Source: JACQHJ01 sp038063075
GTDB taxonomy: Bacteria; Patescibacteriota; Microgenomatia; Levybacterales; UBA12049
Assembly: GCA_038063075.1 (NCBI GenBank)
Contig: JBBTVW010000012.1
Location: 1-41,878 of the forward strand
Direction: 5' to 3'
Length of the DNA: 41,878 nucleotides
Shown here: positions 8,810-17,412 of the stretch, piece by piece
How positions within the stretch are numbered: position 1 is the first letter of the stretch
How the letters are laid out: each line of letters begins with the position of its first letter
The notes under the pieces: model-generated
What the model saw: only the letters and a program-made list of their open reading frames with translations
Databases searched by the model: none
What the model was told of the DNA's origin: nothing
Translations under genes and position numbers: made by a program

Positions 8810-11091
8810 AAAGGTAACTTCTCTATTAGATAATTTTTAAGAGAAAACGTAGATTTTAATTGATTTTTGCTTAACCAGCCTATTAAATCATCATAAACAG
8901 CCGACTGATTAACATTAATCCATATTTTTTTAGACACTTCTAGATCTTCACCTGGAATCTTATCCAAATCTACAATATAAAATCCTTCATTTATCGTAGG
9001 CAACTTACCAGGACAACCTTTAGATCCATAACAAGCAACGCCAATTTTCTTTCCATTTATGTCTGTTTTACGATCAAAACTCATGTATAAAGAAAGGGGC
9101 ATACTTGAGGTATACATTTTATACGTATAATCATATATTGAAAATTTTGTATCAGGATATTGATTGTATAATTTTTGTGTAATTCTCTCCATTTCCTTAG
9201 TCATTGTTCTAAACTGTAGAACTTTAACTACATATATGAAATTAAAAATAACAATTAATGTAAGTATTAATACTGCACTAAACTTTAATAATTTAGATTT
9301 AAATTCAAAAATTTGATTAATAAGTAAAGCTGTAAAGATAAGGACAAAAGGGAGTAGATATAAAAGATAGCCTTCACTTCTTTCTCCCTTGTAGTATCTG
9401 TTTACAAATAAAAATACCATAAAGATTATCCCTAATACACCAAAAACAGTAGGAATATTTTTCTTAAATAAAGAATATAAAAAGATTAAAACACTTGATA
9501 AAAATAAAACTAATCCAACAATTGAAAAATTACCAACTACAAATCCCCAGTATGAAGGAATATTGCTAAAGACAAATAGCTTCCAGCTATTTGGAACATA
9601 CAATCTATACTGACCGATAAATAAGTAATCTAAAATATTTCTAATATTTGCAAAACCCTGGAAATAATCCCAATAAAGAATCGGAAGTGAAGCAAGTAGA
9701 AATCCAAGGATGGTTAAAATAAATGCACTAATTCTCTTTTTAAAAGACAGAGGAACTAAAAATAAAATTGGTAAAAATATTAAAAGATTTACAGCTTGAT
9801 AATGAAACCAAACTGCAATTCCTAAAAATAAGCCCATTAAAAACGCAAAAGCCATATTCTTTTTCTGCCAGAGTAAAACAAAGAAAATCATAATTAACGC
9901 TGTAAGTGTTGCTATAAAAGTATGTGGACCAAGAGACAATGCTCTAACAACTAATTGTGGGGATGAAAGAGCCAAAAGACCAAGTATTATTGAAAGCCTT
10001 TCTCCTTTTATAAGTTTACCTAGATACATTAAAAGCCCAACGGTGGCAACACTTAATGCTTCCAAAAGTAACCACGGTGCGCTAATTAAAAATGGAAGTA
10101 GTGCATAAGCAAACATTATTGGCCAATAATAAATTCCTCCAAAAACAAAAGGTCCTGCGCTACTAAATGGCCCCATTAATGGCAACTCGTGTCTTTTAAG
10201 AGCTTCTAAGGCAATCATTGCATCTCTTCCATCGTCTCCACTCAATCCCCATCTATTTGGAAATTCCCAAATACGAATAATAAATGAGATAACAAGAATA
10301 GTTATAAACCAAAACTTATATGGACCAATGTATTTGATATAAGAAACTGGAAATCTTAAAGCTGAAAAAAGTGAAAACGTAAAACCTTGCCAGGAGTCAA
10401 CAAAACCTTTATGCCTGATAAATGTTGTTAATAACCAGTGTGTTGGTAATACAAATAGGTTCATAAAGGCAAAAAATGCCTTTTGCAAAATATTTTTTCC
10501 TTTCATCTGGTCTTTTATTTGACTTGCAAAAATATTGTTATAAAAATCCCATTTTTTAACATAGTGACCAAAGGTAGCGTATGGGTAATGCAATAGTGCG
10601 GACTTTAAGTAACCCACTTTACCATCAACCTCTGCTTGCTCATGAACATGGACCATTGGCAGCCTTCCTTTACCTTTCCTATAAAGCCTTAGCGTATAAT
10701 CAGGATATTGACCACCTTTCATTAAAAATCTTCCTAAAAACCAGTTTTTTCTTGGCATCCAGTATCCGTTAAATTCTTTAGGATCATTTTCCAAAATATC
10801 CTTTATTTCTTTCTTCATTTCATCACTTACATGCTCATCAGCATCCATCTGTAAGATCCAGTCAGATTTTGCCATATCAATTGCCATTTGTTTATTTATG
10901 TGGAAATTAGGCTTATTTGTGGTAATTTTTACTCTAGCTCCAAACTTTTTAGCTATTTCTACTGTTTTATCAGTTGAGGTTCCATCTGCTATTACTATCT
11001 CATCTGCTATATCCTTAAAACTTTCTAAGCATGCAGCAAGATTTTTCTCTTCATTATAGGTTGCAAGTACTACTGATAAAGTCTTTCTCAT
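8806..11091 (-). CDS. Fused GT2 transferase and GT-C membrane glycosyltransferase
   Basis: This is one 761-residue frame with two enzymes. Residues 1-250 are a WaaE-like GT2 domain: LSVVLATYNEEKNL (5-18), the metal motif DADEH (83-87) and YWMPRKNWFLGR (110-121). The usual ending of such GT2s, RHKGFVDSWQGFTFSLFSAL (226-245), is also present. From about residue 258 a GT-C part with some ten helices begins. Its first outer loop is WGLSGDDGRDAMIALEAL with acidic residues Asp286, Asp287 and Asp290, followed by a C-terminal soluble tail. The loop closely resembles that of the separate gene 12784-14298. The fusion suggests a cytoplasmic sugar transfer linked to an outer-face one by the same polypeptide. 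No N run or frame break lies between the halves. A possible promoter sits directly in front. Confidence 0.85.
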   Translation of the reverse strand: MRKTLSVVLATYNEEKNLAACLESFKDIADEIVIADGTSTDKTVEIAKKFGARVKITTNKPNFHINKQMAIDMAKSDWILQMDADEHVSDEMKKEIKDILENDPKEFNGYWMPRKNWFLGRFLMKGGQYPDYTLRLYRKGKGRLPMVHVHEQAEVDGKVGYLKSALLHYPYATFGHYVKKWDFYNNIFASQIKDQMKGKNILQKAFFAFMNLFVLPTHWLLTTFIRHKGFVDSWQGFTFSLFSALRFPVSYIKYIGPYKFWFITILVISFIIRIWEFPNRWGLSGDDGRDAMIALEALKRHELPLMGPFSSAGPFVFGGIYYWPIMFAYALLPFLISAPWLLLEALSVATVGLLMYLGKLIKGERLSIILGLLALSSPQLVVRALSLGPHTFIATLTALIMIFFVLLWQKKNMAFAFLMGLFLGIAVWFHYQAVNLLIFLPILFLVPLSFKKRISAFILTILGFLLASLPILYWDYFQGFANIRNILDYLFIGQYRLYVPNSWKLFVFSNIPSYWGFVVGNFSIVGLVLFLSSVLIFLYSLFKKNIPTVFGVLGIIFMVFLFVNRYYKGERSEGYLLYLLPFVLIFTALLINQIFEFKSKLLKFSAVLILTLIVIFNFIYVVKVLQFRTMTKEMERITQKLYNQYPDTKFSIYDYTYKMYTSSMPLSLYMSFDRKTDINGKKIGVACYGSKGCPGKLPTINEGFYIVDLDKIPGEDLEVSKKIWINVNQSAVYDDLIGWLSKNQLKSTFSLKNYLIEKLPL

Positions 11092-11097
11092 ATAATT

Positions 11098-11128
11098 ATT
11101 ATAGCTTATGGAATTTAAATTTTGTAAA
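11098..11128 (-). promoter_or_regulatory. Possible promoter just before the GT2::GT-C fusion gene
   Basis: On the minus strand TTTACA (11123-11128) and TATAAT (11098-11103) are 19 bp apart. Six nucleotides separate TATAAT from the ATG at 11091. The site overlaps the stop codon of the upstream gene. If used, the transcript would start at or next to the ATG. The long spacer and AT-rich background make this tentative. Confidence 0.35.
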
Positions 11129-12754
11129 CCTTATTAGAAAAAATCCTATTATCACAATTAAACTAACCAAAGAAACTAAATCTGAAAATGTTCGTAACTT
11201 TGTATTCTTATAGACTGCTTCAATTGTATGTGGCCTACCTGTAACAATAAATGTCATTAGGCCCCTGTAATTTGGGTCTTGAAACTGAGTAATTTGTCTT
11301 TTTCCATCTACATAAATAGTCCAATTTGGAAAATATAAAATATTTACTAATATTTTTGCGCTATTTTCTCCTTTAAACTCAAATTTTCTATACGCAGATT
11401 TTCTAATTACTTCTTTTACTTCTCCTTTTCCTTCCACAATTTCAATCGGAGCAGTAGGTCTTTTTTCCATAAACCTAACCGACCAAATAGGAGCACTTTC
11501 GCCAGTATCTGTTGTGCTTTCATAAACATCAGAATAAAAACTTTCAGGTTTTTGCTGATATTCTCTTGCATTCCAGTAGAAACTACTAATAACAATAACT
11601 ACAGTAGTAAACAGTAGGAAAACTTTAAAACTAAATTTCTTTGAAATAATCTCAATAATAAATGCTCCTAAAACCGAAGATGCAAAAACTGCCAAAGCTA
11701 AAAATCTCCAAGGAAATTGAAAATTTTGTAGTAATAATATATTTTGCCAAATAAATTCTGAGGATTTATTCATAATAAAAATTGAAACAATTACAAACGC
11801 TATTAAAATTAAAACTAAATAAAACTTCTCTTTATCTTTTCTTACTAACCTTAATATTAATGGAGATAAAATTATTCCAACCCATTGAAATATACCTATT
11901 TGAACTGTAAATTGACCTGTTATGCCATAGTTCCATGGACCATAAAGCAATGAGCTAATAGATACAAATCTATCTACATATCCACCTTTAGTAACAATAT
12001 TTCTTAAAGTATATTTTCCTTCAATCAATGCTGGTAACCAGAAAAACATTGAAAGACAAAAACCTAAAGTTATTAAAGAAAATAATTTTATAAAATATGG
12101 TTTTTTATCTTTTATTAAAAAAAATAACAGTAACCCATACATTCCTATAAAAGGAATTGACATTAGGCTTATGGCATTGTGACACAAAATTAATAAAGCT
12201 AGAGAAATACCTCCAAAAATGACATATTTAAATTCATTCTCTTTATAAATTTTATAAGTGAAAAATAATACAAGCGGAATAAATGCAAAGGCTAAATTTT
12301 CTCCAATATCCCCCCTTACATAAACCTCTACAAATCTATATGGAGCATAGGTGTACAATACTGCGCCAAATAAAGCTGCATACCTTGAAAGAAAAGTAGA
12401 AAGCCATATATACATAAACAATAAGGGTAACACCATACTTAAAACAAAAACAATCTTGACGCTATCAACTAACGTAAAGCCAACAAGGTGAAAAAAAGAT
12501 GCTACATATGAAGGGAGTGGGTAAAGAAATTCCAAAATAGGATGTCCGTATCCCCAGTTAAGATTTGCAGCCCATCTTGGAATCAAATTTCCCTCAGTTA
12601 AGTTTTGATAAAAATTAGCAATTCTTGCTACATGATCTTGACCATCATGAGTAACGGGTAAGCCTGGATAAAGAAGTGAAATTACAGGTAAAATAGCAAG
12701 AATAATAAAAAGGCTAATAAAAACAATATTTTTAGAAATATATTTTTTAAACAT
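11099..12754 (-). CDS. PTPS-related multi-membrane protein, probable GT-C glycosyltransferase
   Basis: The 551-residue protein shares the family signature after helix 1: PVTHDGQDHVARIANF, then IPRWAANLNWGYG and YPLPSYVASFF. About ten helices follow, including YTYAPYRFVEVYVRGDIGEN. The soluble C-terminal module has YFPNWTIYVDGKR and GRPHTIEA, with a final helix ending near the C-terminus. It is one of four such proteins here and pairs best by eye with 4518-6167. The ATG at 12754 has AAGGA 8 nt upstream (12763-12767), a clear ribosome site. It lies 29 nt after the GT39-like gene and 7 nt before the fusion gene. The donor and acceptor are unknown, and enzyme activity is inferred from the GT-C-like architecture. 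Confidence 0.84.
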   Translation of the reverse strand: MFKKYISKNIVFISLFIILAILPVISLLYPGLPVTHDGQDHVARIANFYQNLTEGNLIPRWAANLNWGYGHPILEFLYPLPSYVASFFHLVGFTLVDSVKIVFVLSMVLPLLFMYIWLSTFLSRYAALFGAVLYTYAPYRFVEVYVRGDIGENLAFAFIPLVLFFTYKIYKENEFKYVIFGGISLALLILCHNAISLMSIPFIGMYGLLLFFLIKDKKPYFIKLFSLITLGFCLSMFFWLPALIEGKYTLRNIVTKGGYVDRFVSISSLLYGPWNYGITGQFTVQIGIFQWVGIILSPLILRLVRKDKEKFYLVLILIAFVIVSIFIMNKSSEFIWQNILLLQNFQFPWRFLALAVFASSVLGAFIIEIISKKFSFKVFLLFTTVVIVISSFYWNAREYQQKPESFYSDVYESTTDTGESAPIWSVRFMEKRPTAPIEIVEGKGEVKEVIRKSAYRKFEFKGENSAKILVNILYFPNWTIYVDGKRQITQFQDPNYRGLMTFIVTGRPHTIEAVYKNTKLRTFSDLVSLVSLIVIIGFFLIRFTKFKFHKL

Positions 12755-12762
12755 TTAATAAA

Positions 12763-12767
12763 TCCTT
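12763..12767 (-). promoter_or_regulatory. Ribosome binding site AAGGA before the PTPS-related gene
   Basis: AAGGA lies 8 nt before the ATG at 12754 on the minus strand. It is worth noting because many starts in this window lack such a site. It supports the chosen start. Confidence 0.55.
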
Positions 12768-12783
12768 AAATTCATTTAATTTA

Positions 12784-14298
12784 CTAGTGAACCCTAGTCT
12801 GAATAACTACTCCACCCTTAAGTGTTTCTGATTTTATTATCTTTCCATCATTTTCTCTGTCTTTTAGCCACCACTTTGGTCTATCTTCATATCCTGGGTC
12901 TGGTTCTATGATAAAAAAGGCTGTTTTTGCCTCTATATTTGGTAAGTATTTATATTCCCTTGGCCCATACCACTTGAATAAATATTGATACGTATAATCA
13001 TGTACTGGTGGAGTATAAACAACATATTTAAAATCTTTTCCCTTTGCTTCTTTGTAAACATAATCAACTACTGCTAACTGATTTCTATACAAAGAGATAT
13101 TTCCTTCCCAACGTGGAAGAAAAAGGTTATTAATTTCTTTTAGAGGATTAAAGTTTAAGAGAAAAATAACTATCAGTACTAAATAAGCAATTTTAAAATT
13201 AGAGAATTTTTTGGCAATCAAAAATAAACTGATAGAAAAAAGAAGAATATAAATTATTGGAAGACCAACCAAGTAATGTGGCCACAAAGCTCTACCAAAA
13301 ACAATTGTACCTACGAAAAAGACACTAAGAATTGATAATAAGATTACGATAAATTTTTTAACTATCTCTGGTGCTCTCTTATACAAGATAACAACTGAAA
13401 ATACAGTAAATATAAAAATTAACCAAGCCGCAATATCATTGTTAAAAGCAACCGAAGTACTAAATAAATCCATATAGGCATCTATTCTATTTTCTAAAAG
13501 TTGGATAAAAGTTTTTGGATCTTCTACTGAATTTTTGCTTACTAAAAACGCAATGAATGATTTAGTCATTATAAATCCGTGTTTTAATTCAAAAATTATT
13601 CTAGGAGAAGCAACAATTAATAAGCCTAAGATAAGAAGCAATATTTGTTTAATTTTAATTTTTTTACCAATAATAAAAATCTGAGAAATAATTATTCCTA
13701 TAGCAAATAACACTCCCCAAAAAATTTCTATATCGATATTTAGAGCAAGAATAATTCCTAACAAGAAAAAGTATTTATTATTCTTTGTATTATCTAGAGA
13801 ATATATTTTGTACAAACAAATAAAAGAAAGTAATACAAAAAGAGGTGCGATATTTGGATTCCAAATTTGGGTTGATAAAGAAATTAACACAGGAGAGGCA
13901 CTAACTAGTGCAGCAAAACAAAACCCTAAAAATTTTCCGCCAATTTTTTCTCCAATAATATATCCTAAAATTATAGAGACTATTCCAACTAATGCCATTA
14001 TTAGGGCAATTCCAGCTGGATTACCACTAAAGATTACAAAAAACGGAGACAGCATGTAATACCACCATGGACCATAAAATACTCCCTGAATGCCAGTAGT
14101 TGGACCAATAAACATTATGTCGTGGTTTACAACAATATTCCAAAGAGCAAGCATATCTCTTCCAACATCATAGGTATAAGCAAATGAATTTGACAATACT
14201 CCCTGAAGCCTTAAAAATGAACCAGCTAAAACAATAAGACCTAAAACTAAGTAATTAGTTTTAAAAAATTTAGAAAATTTAAAGTTTTTTAATTTCAT
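12784..14298 (-). CDS. GT39-like membrane glycosyltransferase
   Basis: The 504-residue protein has about eleven helices. The first outer loop reads FAYTYDVGRDMLALW, followed by FIGPTTGIQGVFYGPWWYY. The same order (D-x-GRD-x-x-AL, GP, G-x-W/YY) is found in the membrane half of the fusion at 8806-11091, so the two form a subfamily. A soluble C-terminal tail after about residue 390 includes KYVVYTPPVHDYTYQYLF, which probably lies outside the membrane. GT39-like enzymes transfer a sugar from polyprenyl phosphate. The start overlaps the end of the upstream paralogue cluster as ATGA at 14295-14298. Substrates are unknown. Confidence 0.82.
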   Translation of the reverse strand: MKLKNFKFSKFFKTNYLVLGLIVLAGSFLRLQGVLSNSFAYTYDVGRDMLALWNIVVNHDIMFIGPTTGIQGVFYGPWWYYMLSPFFVIFSGNPAGIALIMALVGIVSIILGYIIGEKIGGKFLGFCFAALVSASPVLISLSTQIWNPNIAPLFVLLSFICLYKIYSLDNTKNNKYFFLLGIILALNIDIEIFWGVLFAIGIIISQIFIIGKKIKIKQILLLILGLLIVASPRIIFELKHGFIMTKSFIAFLVSKNSVEDPKTFIQLLENRIDAYMDLFSTSVAFNNDIAAWLIFIFTVFSVVILYKRAPEIVKKFIVILLSILSVFFVGTIVFGRALWPHYLVGLPIIYILLFSISLFLIAKKFSNFKIAYLVLIVIFLLNFNPLKEINNLFLPRWEGNISLYRNQLAVVDYVYKEAKGKDFKYVVYTPPVHDYTYQYLFKWYGPREYKYLPNIEAKTAFFIIEPDPGYEDRPKWWLKDRENDGKIIKSETLKGGVVIQTRVH

Positions 14299-15791
14299 GT
14301 TCCTACTATTCTAATAGCTACACTACCATCTAAATTATATATTGTTTTAAGTATGGGTGCTCCATCTGGTATTTCTTTTGTTGAGCCTACAAGTAAAGTA
14401 TTTTTACTCTGTGAGTCTTTTTGCCAATCTATTCTTCTAAATTCATATCTTCCAAATGAATGATGCGATTCAAAACTACCAGAACTATTTTCTCCAATCT
14501 TTTGATACTCTTCTGGAGGAAATTTAAGATAAAAAAGGAAGAACATATAAGACTTATCCAAAGGATTATCGTCTGAAATAATAATCTTATCGTATTTATC
14601 TTGCTGCACTAATACTTCTTCAACTGCCTCTCTATAACCATATTGCCAATCAGCTGAATAATAATAATTTTGTTGTACAAAATATTGATTTAGATAATAT
14701 GAAAAGTTAAAAACAAAAATAACAGCAAAGACAATAAAAGCAGCATATTTTAATCTCCTGTACTTATTTACATAAACAAATGAGTAAACTAAACCGATTG
14801 CAGATAATATTTGAAATGTTGGTAGGAAATTTAAGGTTCTAACTGCATGAGGAACACCCGTTGTAATTGATGCNNNNNNNNNNNNNNNNNNNNNNNNNNN
14901 NNNNNNNNNNNNNNNNNNNNNNNNNNNNNNNNNNNNNNNNNNNNNNNNNNNNNNNNNNNNNNNNNNNNNNNNNGTATCGTTATTTTCTCTATCTCTTTCA
15001 AGCTTTTGAATATTATCTTTTAATAATTCAGTTTGATTTGAAAAAATACTTGTTCCTGTAACTCTTAACAAAGCTTCTCTATTGTTTACAATATATAAAA
15101 ACATCGGTAAGATAACTAAAACTCCTGTAATAAATGCTACTAACATATATTTTTTAGACAAACTAAAAATATCTTTCCAATAAATAATAATTAGAGCTAA
15201 AACTAAAAGTGGCGTAAAGACCTTTTCGCTTTGATAAATGTAAATTGAAAGGCCTGCAAATAAAGCTGAGATAGTTAGTAACCAAGGTTTTTTAAGACCT
15301 TTTACAAAAAAGAGTACTGTTAAAAGATTAAAGACATCTCCAACATGAGATTCAAATGCAACTCTTGAAAATTGCATTGACCAAGGGCTAATTGCTAGTA
15401 AAAATGCAGAAATAATAGAAAAGTAGTCTCTATATTTGTGCTTTTCAAATATTTCTCTAATAAGTAAAAATACAGCCAAAACTGAGATTATTCCAAAAAT
15501 AGCCGATGGAAATCTAACGGCAAAAGTAGTTAGGTCAAACATAAAAATTGCAGGAATAATAAAGTAGGCATATAGAGCTGGCTTATAATCATCAAATGAT
15601 CTAAGAACTACTGGAAGAAATTTGCCAAACTCGTCTTTTCCTGTATGAATTATTGAATAAGCATCATAACCCAAAGCCACTTCATCCCAATCTGGAGACG
15701 GAGGAACATTACCCAACTGATAAATTCTTAAAACTCCAGCTAGGATAATAATTAAACTGATTAAAATTAAAACTAACTTCTTATTAATCAT
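14295..15791 (-). CDS. GT39-like membrane glycosyltransferase, interrupted by an assembly gap (tandem copy 3 of 3)
   Basis: The protein has the loop PDWDEVALGYDAYS (about residues 32-45), then GKDEFGKFLP and FDDYKPALYAY, almost a copy of the two genes upstream. A 100-N gap (14874-14973) removes part of the second half. The flanking sequences ERDRENND and ASITTGVPHAVR align to positions about 86 residues farther apart in the 15784-17412 paralogue. The C-terminal outer domain has WQYGYREAVEEV and YMFFLFYLKFPPEEY. A longer start by TTG at 15803 is possible. I prefer ATG at 15791, which overlaps the previous stop by 8 nt. It is probably one intact gene, but this cannot be proven across the gap. 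Confidence 0.8.
   Translation of the reverse strand: MINKKLVLILISLIIILAGVLRIYQLGNVPPSPDWDEVALGYDAYSIIHTGKDEFGKFLPVVLRSFDDYKPALYAYFIIPAIFMFDLTTFAVRFPSAIFGIISVLAVFLLIREIFEKHKYRDYFSIISAFLLAISPWSMQFSRVAFESHVGDVFNLLTVLFFVKGLKKPWLLTISALFAGLSIYIYQSEKVFTPLLVLALIIIYWKDIFSLSKKYMLVAFITGVLVILPMFLYIVNNREALLRVTGTSIFSNQTELLKDNIQKLERDRENNDXXXXXXXXXXXXXXXXXXXXXXXXXXXXXXXXXXASITTGVPHAVRTLNFLPTFQILSAIGLVYSFVYVNKYRRLKYAAFIVFAVIFVFNFSYYLNQYFVQQNYYYSADWQYGYREAVEEVLVQQDKYDKIIISDDNPLDKSYMFFLFYLKFPPEEYQKIGENSSGSFESHHSFGRYEFRRIDWQKDSQSKNTLLVGSTKEIPDGAPILKTIYNLDGSVAIRIVGT
14874..14973. other. Assembly gap of 100 N inside a GT39-like gene
   Basis: This is a run of exactly 100 undetermined bases. All three gaps in the window have this length, so it is a scaffolding placeholder. 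Alignment by eye with the neighbouring paralogue suggests about 260 nt are really missing. Confidence 0.98.
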
Positions 15792-17412
15792 ATGTATAAG
15801 CAACTAAAACTGGTTTACCATCCAAAAGATAGAATGTTTTAAGTATGTTTACATTTGCAGGTAAATTGTAGGGAGTATTGATATATAAAACTTTTTTATC
15901 TTTATTTACTGCATAATTAAAACTTCTTGGAAAAATATATTTACCAACTTTTTCAACAGTTACAAAGCCAAATGGATCTCTTTCTATCTTAGAATTTTTT
16001 CTAAACTCTTGGGGAGTAATATTTCCATAGAAAAGATAATAAATATATGGCCTGCCTAAAGCATCTGTAATTTGAATGAAATCATAATCTTTTTCAACAT
16101 CTTTTACATAAGCAATCGATTCTTTATATCCATATTGCCACTCGCCTGAATAATCTAATTTATAATGTTTAAAATAATTATTAGCAAAATAAACAAAGTT
16201 TAATGATAATAAAAATAGTAAAACGATAGATACAATAATCTTTCTTTTCTTTAGTAAATCAACCAATTGCACAAAACCATACGCAGCTAATATTTGAAAA
16301 GTAGGGAGAGTTGTCTCAATTCTTAAAGCATGGGGTGTTTCCCTTGCTGTTGCTGCAGGAATAATACCTATTAAAAGCCACAAAGGAATTAACCAATAAT
16401 ATCCTTCTTTCTTTCTAAATAATAAAAACAATCCTGCTGCAAAAAATATAATGTCAAAAATATACATTTGACCCACTTCTTGAGTTGAGAACTTTGGATT
16501 ACCATCTCCTCTAATAAACAAAAACATTGGAGACAAATTGTCAAAGTAATGTTTTATATACTCTATTGAGTACAAAACTCTTCTATTATGAAGTACTTTT
16601 GACCAGACAGCGTTTCCATCATTTTCAATTAACTGATTAGCATTTTTAACAACTTCTGCGTCAGTAAAAATATTTACCTCTTTAAACCTTAAACCTGCTT
16701 GAGGAGACAGTAAAAATCCAATAATTGGTGCAAAAATTAAAAACCCTACTATAAATGAAATAATTGCCTGTTTTTTTATCTGCCAAAGCTTGTTTCTAAA
16801 AATAATAATTAGAATTAATACTAATATTGGAGCAACAACTCTTGAGGTATTAAATGTATACATTGAAAGAGCAAAAGATACAGCACTAATTACTAAGTAC
16901 CATTTTTTATCTTGCACAGCTGCTATAAATCCCCAAATACCTAAGACAATAAAAAAAGATGCTACATTTGCTTCAAAAGCAGCTCGTGACAAAAGAATAT
17001 GCCATGGACTAATTGCTAAGAAAAGTGCTGACAAAAGAGCGTATGAATTAGCATTTTTTGATTTATTAAATATTCTTTTAACTAAAAAATATGTAAGGGC
17101 AACTGTTAGTACTCCAAAAAGTGCTGATGGAAATCTTACAGCAAATTCATTTAATCCAAATAATACTACTGGAATTATATCTAAGTATGCATACATGGGC
17201 GGCTTAAAATCTCCAAACGATTCTAAATAATCGTGCGGTAAGAATCTACCAAACTCATCCTTTCCTTCAATTCCAAGAGCATATGCATTATAACCCCAAG
17301 ATACCTCATCCCAGGTTAAAGAAGGAGGATTGATACCTAATTGAAAAAATCTCAAAAAGATAGCAATTAAGATAATTGCTATGAAAAATACTTTAGAATT
17401 GAATATTTTCAT
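15784..17412 (-). CDS. GT39-like membrane glycosyltransferase (tandem copy 2 of 3)
   Basis: The 542-residue protein is the best complete member of the tandem set. The first outer loop is LTWDEVSWGYNAYALG with the Asp-Glu pair, then GKDEFGRFLP and FGDFKPPMYAYLD, which opens the next helix. About ten helices follow, with RETPHALRIETTLPTFQILAAYG (starting near residue 358) conserved in the gapped neighbour. The C-terminal 120 or so residues are soluble and predicted outside, starting with WQYGYKESIAYV and YIYYLFYGNITPQEF. There is no terminal helix. It overlaps the gene before by 20 nt and the gene after by 8 nt. Polyprenyl-phosphate-sugar use is known for the family. The sugar is not known. Confidence 0.85.
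   Translation of the reverse strand: MKIFNSKVFFIAIILIAIFLRFFQLGINPPSLTWDEVSWGYNAYALGIEGKDEFGRFLPHDYLESFGDFKPPMYAYLDIIPVVLFGLNEFAVRFPSALFGVLTVALTYFLVKRIFNKSKNANSYALLSALFLAISPWHILLSRAAFEANVASFFIVLGIWGFIAAVQDKKWYLVISAVSFALSMYTFNTSRVVAPILVLILIIIFRNKLWQIKKQAIISFIVGFLIFAPIIGFLLSPQAGLRFKEVNIFTDAEVVKNANQLIENDGNAVWSKVLHNRRVLYSIEYIKHYFDNLSPMFLFIRGDGNPKFSTQEVGQMYIFDIIFFAAGLFLLFRKKEGYYWLIPLWLLIGIIPAATARETPHALRIETTLPTFQILAAYGFVQLVDLLKKRKIIVSIVLLFLLSLNFVYFANNYFKHYKLDYSGEWQYGYKESIAYVKDVEKDYDFIQITDALGRPYIYYLFYGNITPQEFRKNSKIERDPFGFVTVEKVGKYIFPRSFNYAVNKDKKVLYINTPYNLPANVNILKTFYLLDGKPVLVAYTYD

Noticed and set aside
14867..15061. Plus-strand open frame across an N gap
   Set aside because: More than half of its codons are undetermined bases, and it lies opposite a real gene.
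16790..17230. Plus-strand open frame of 146 codons
   Set aside because: It is antisense to the conserved first half of a GT39-like gene. The frame is open because of the codon composition of that gene, and its translation resembles no family.
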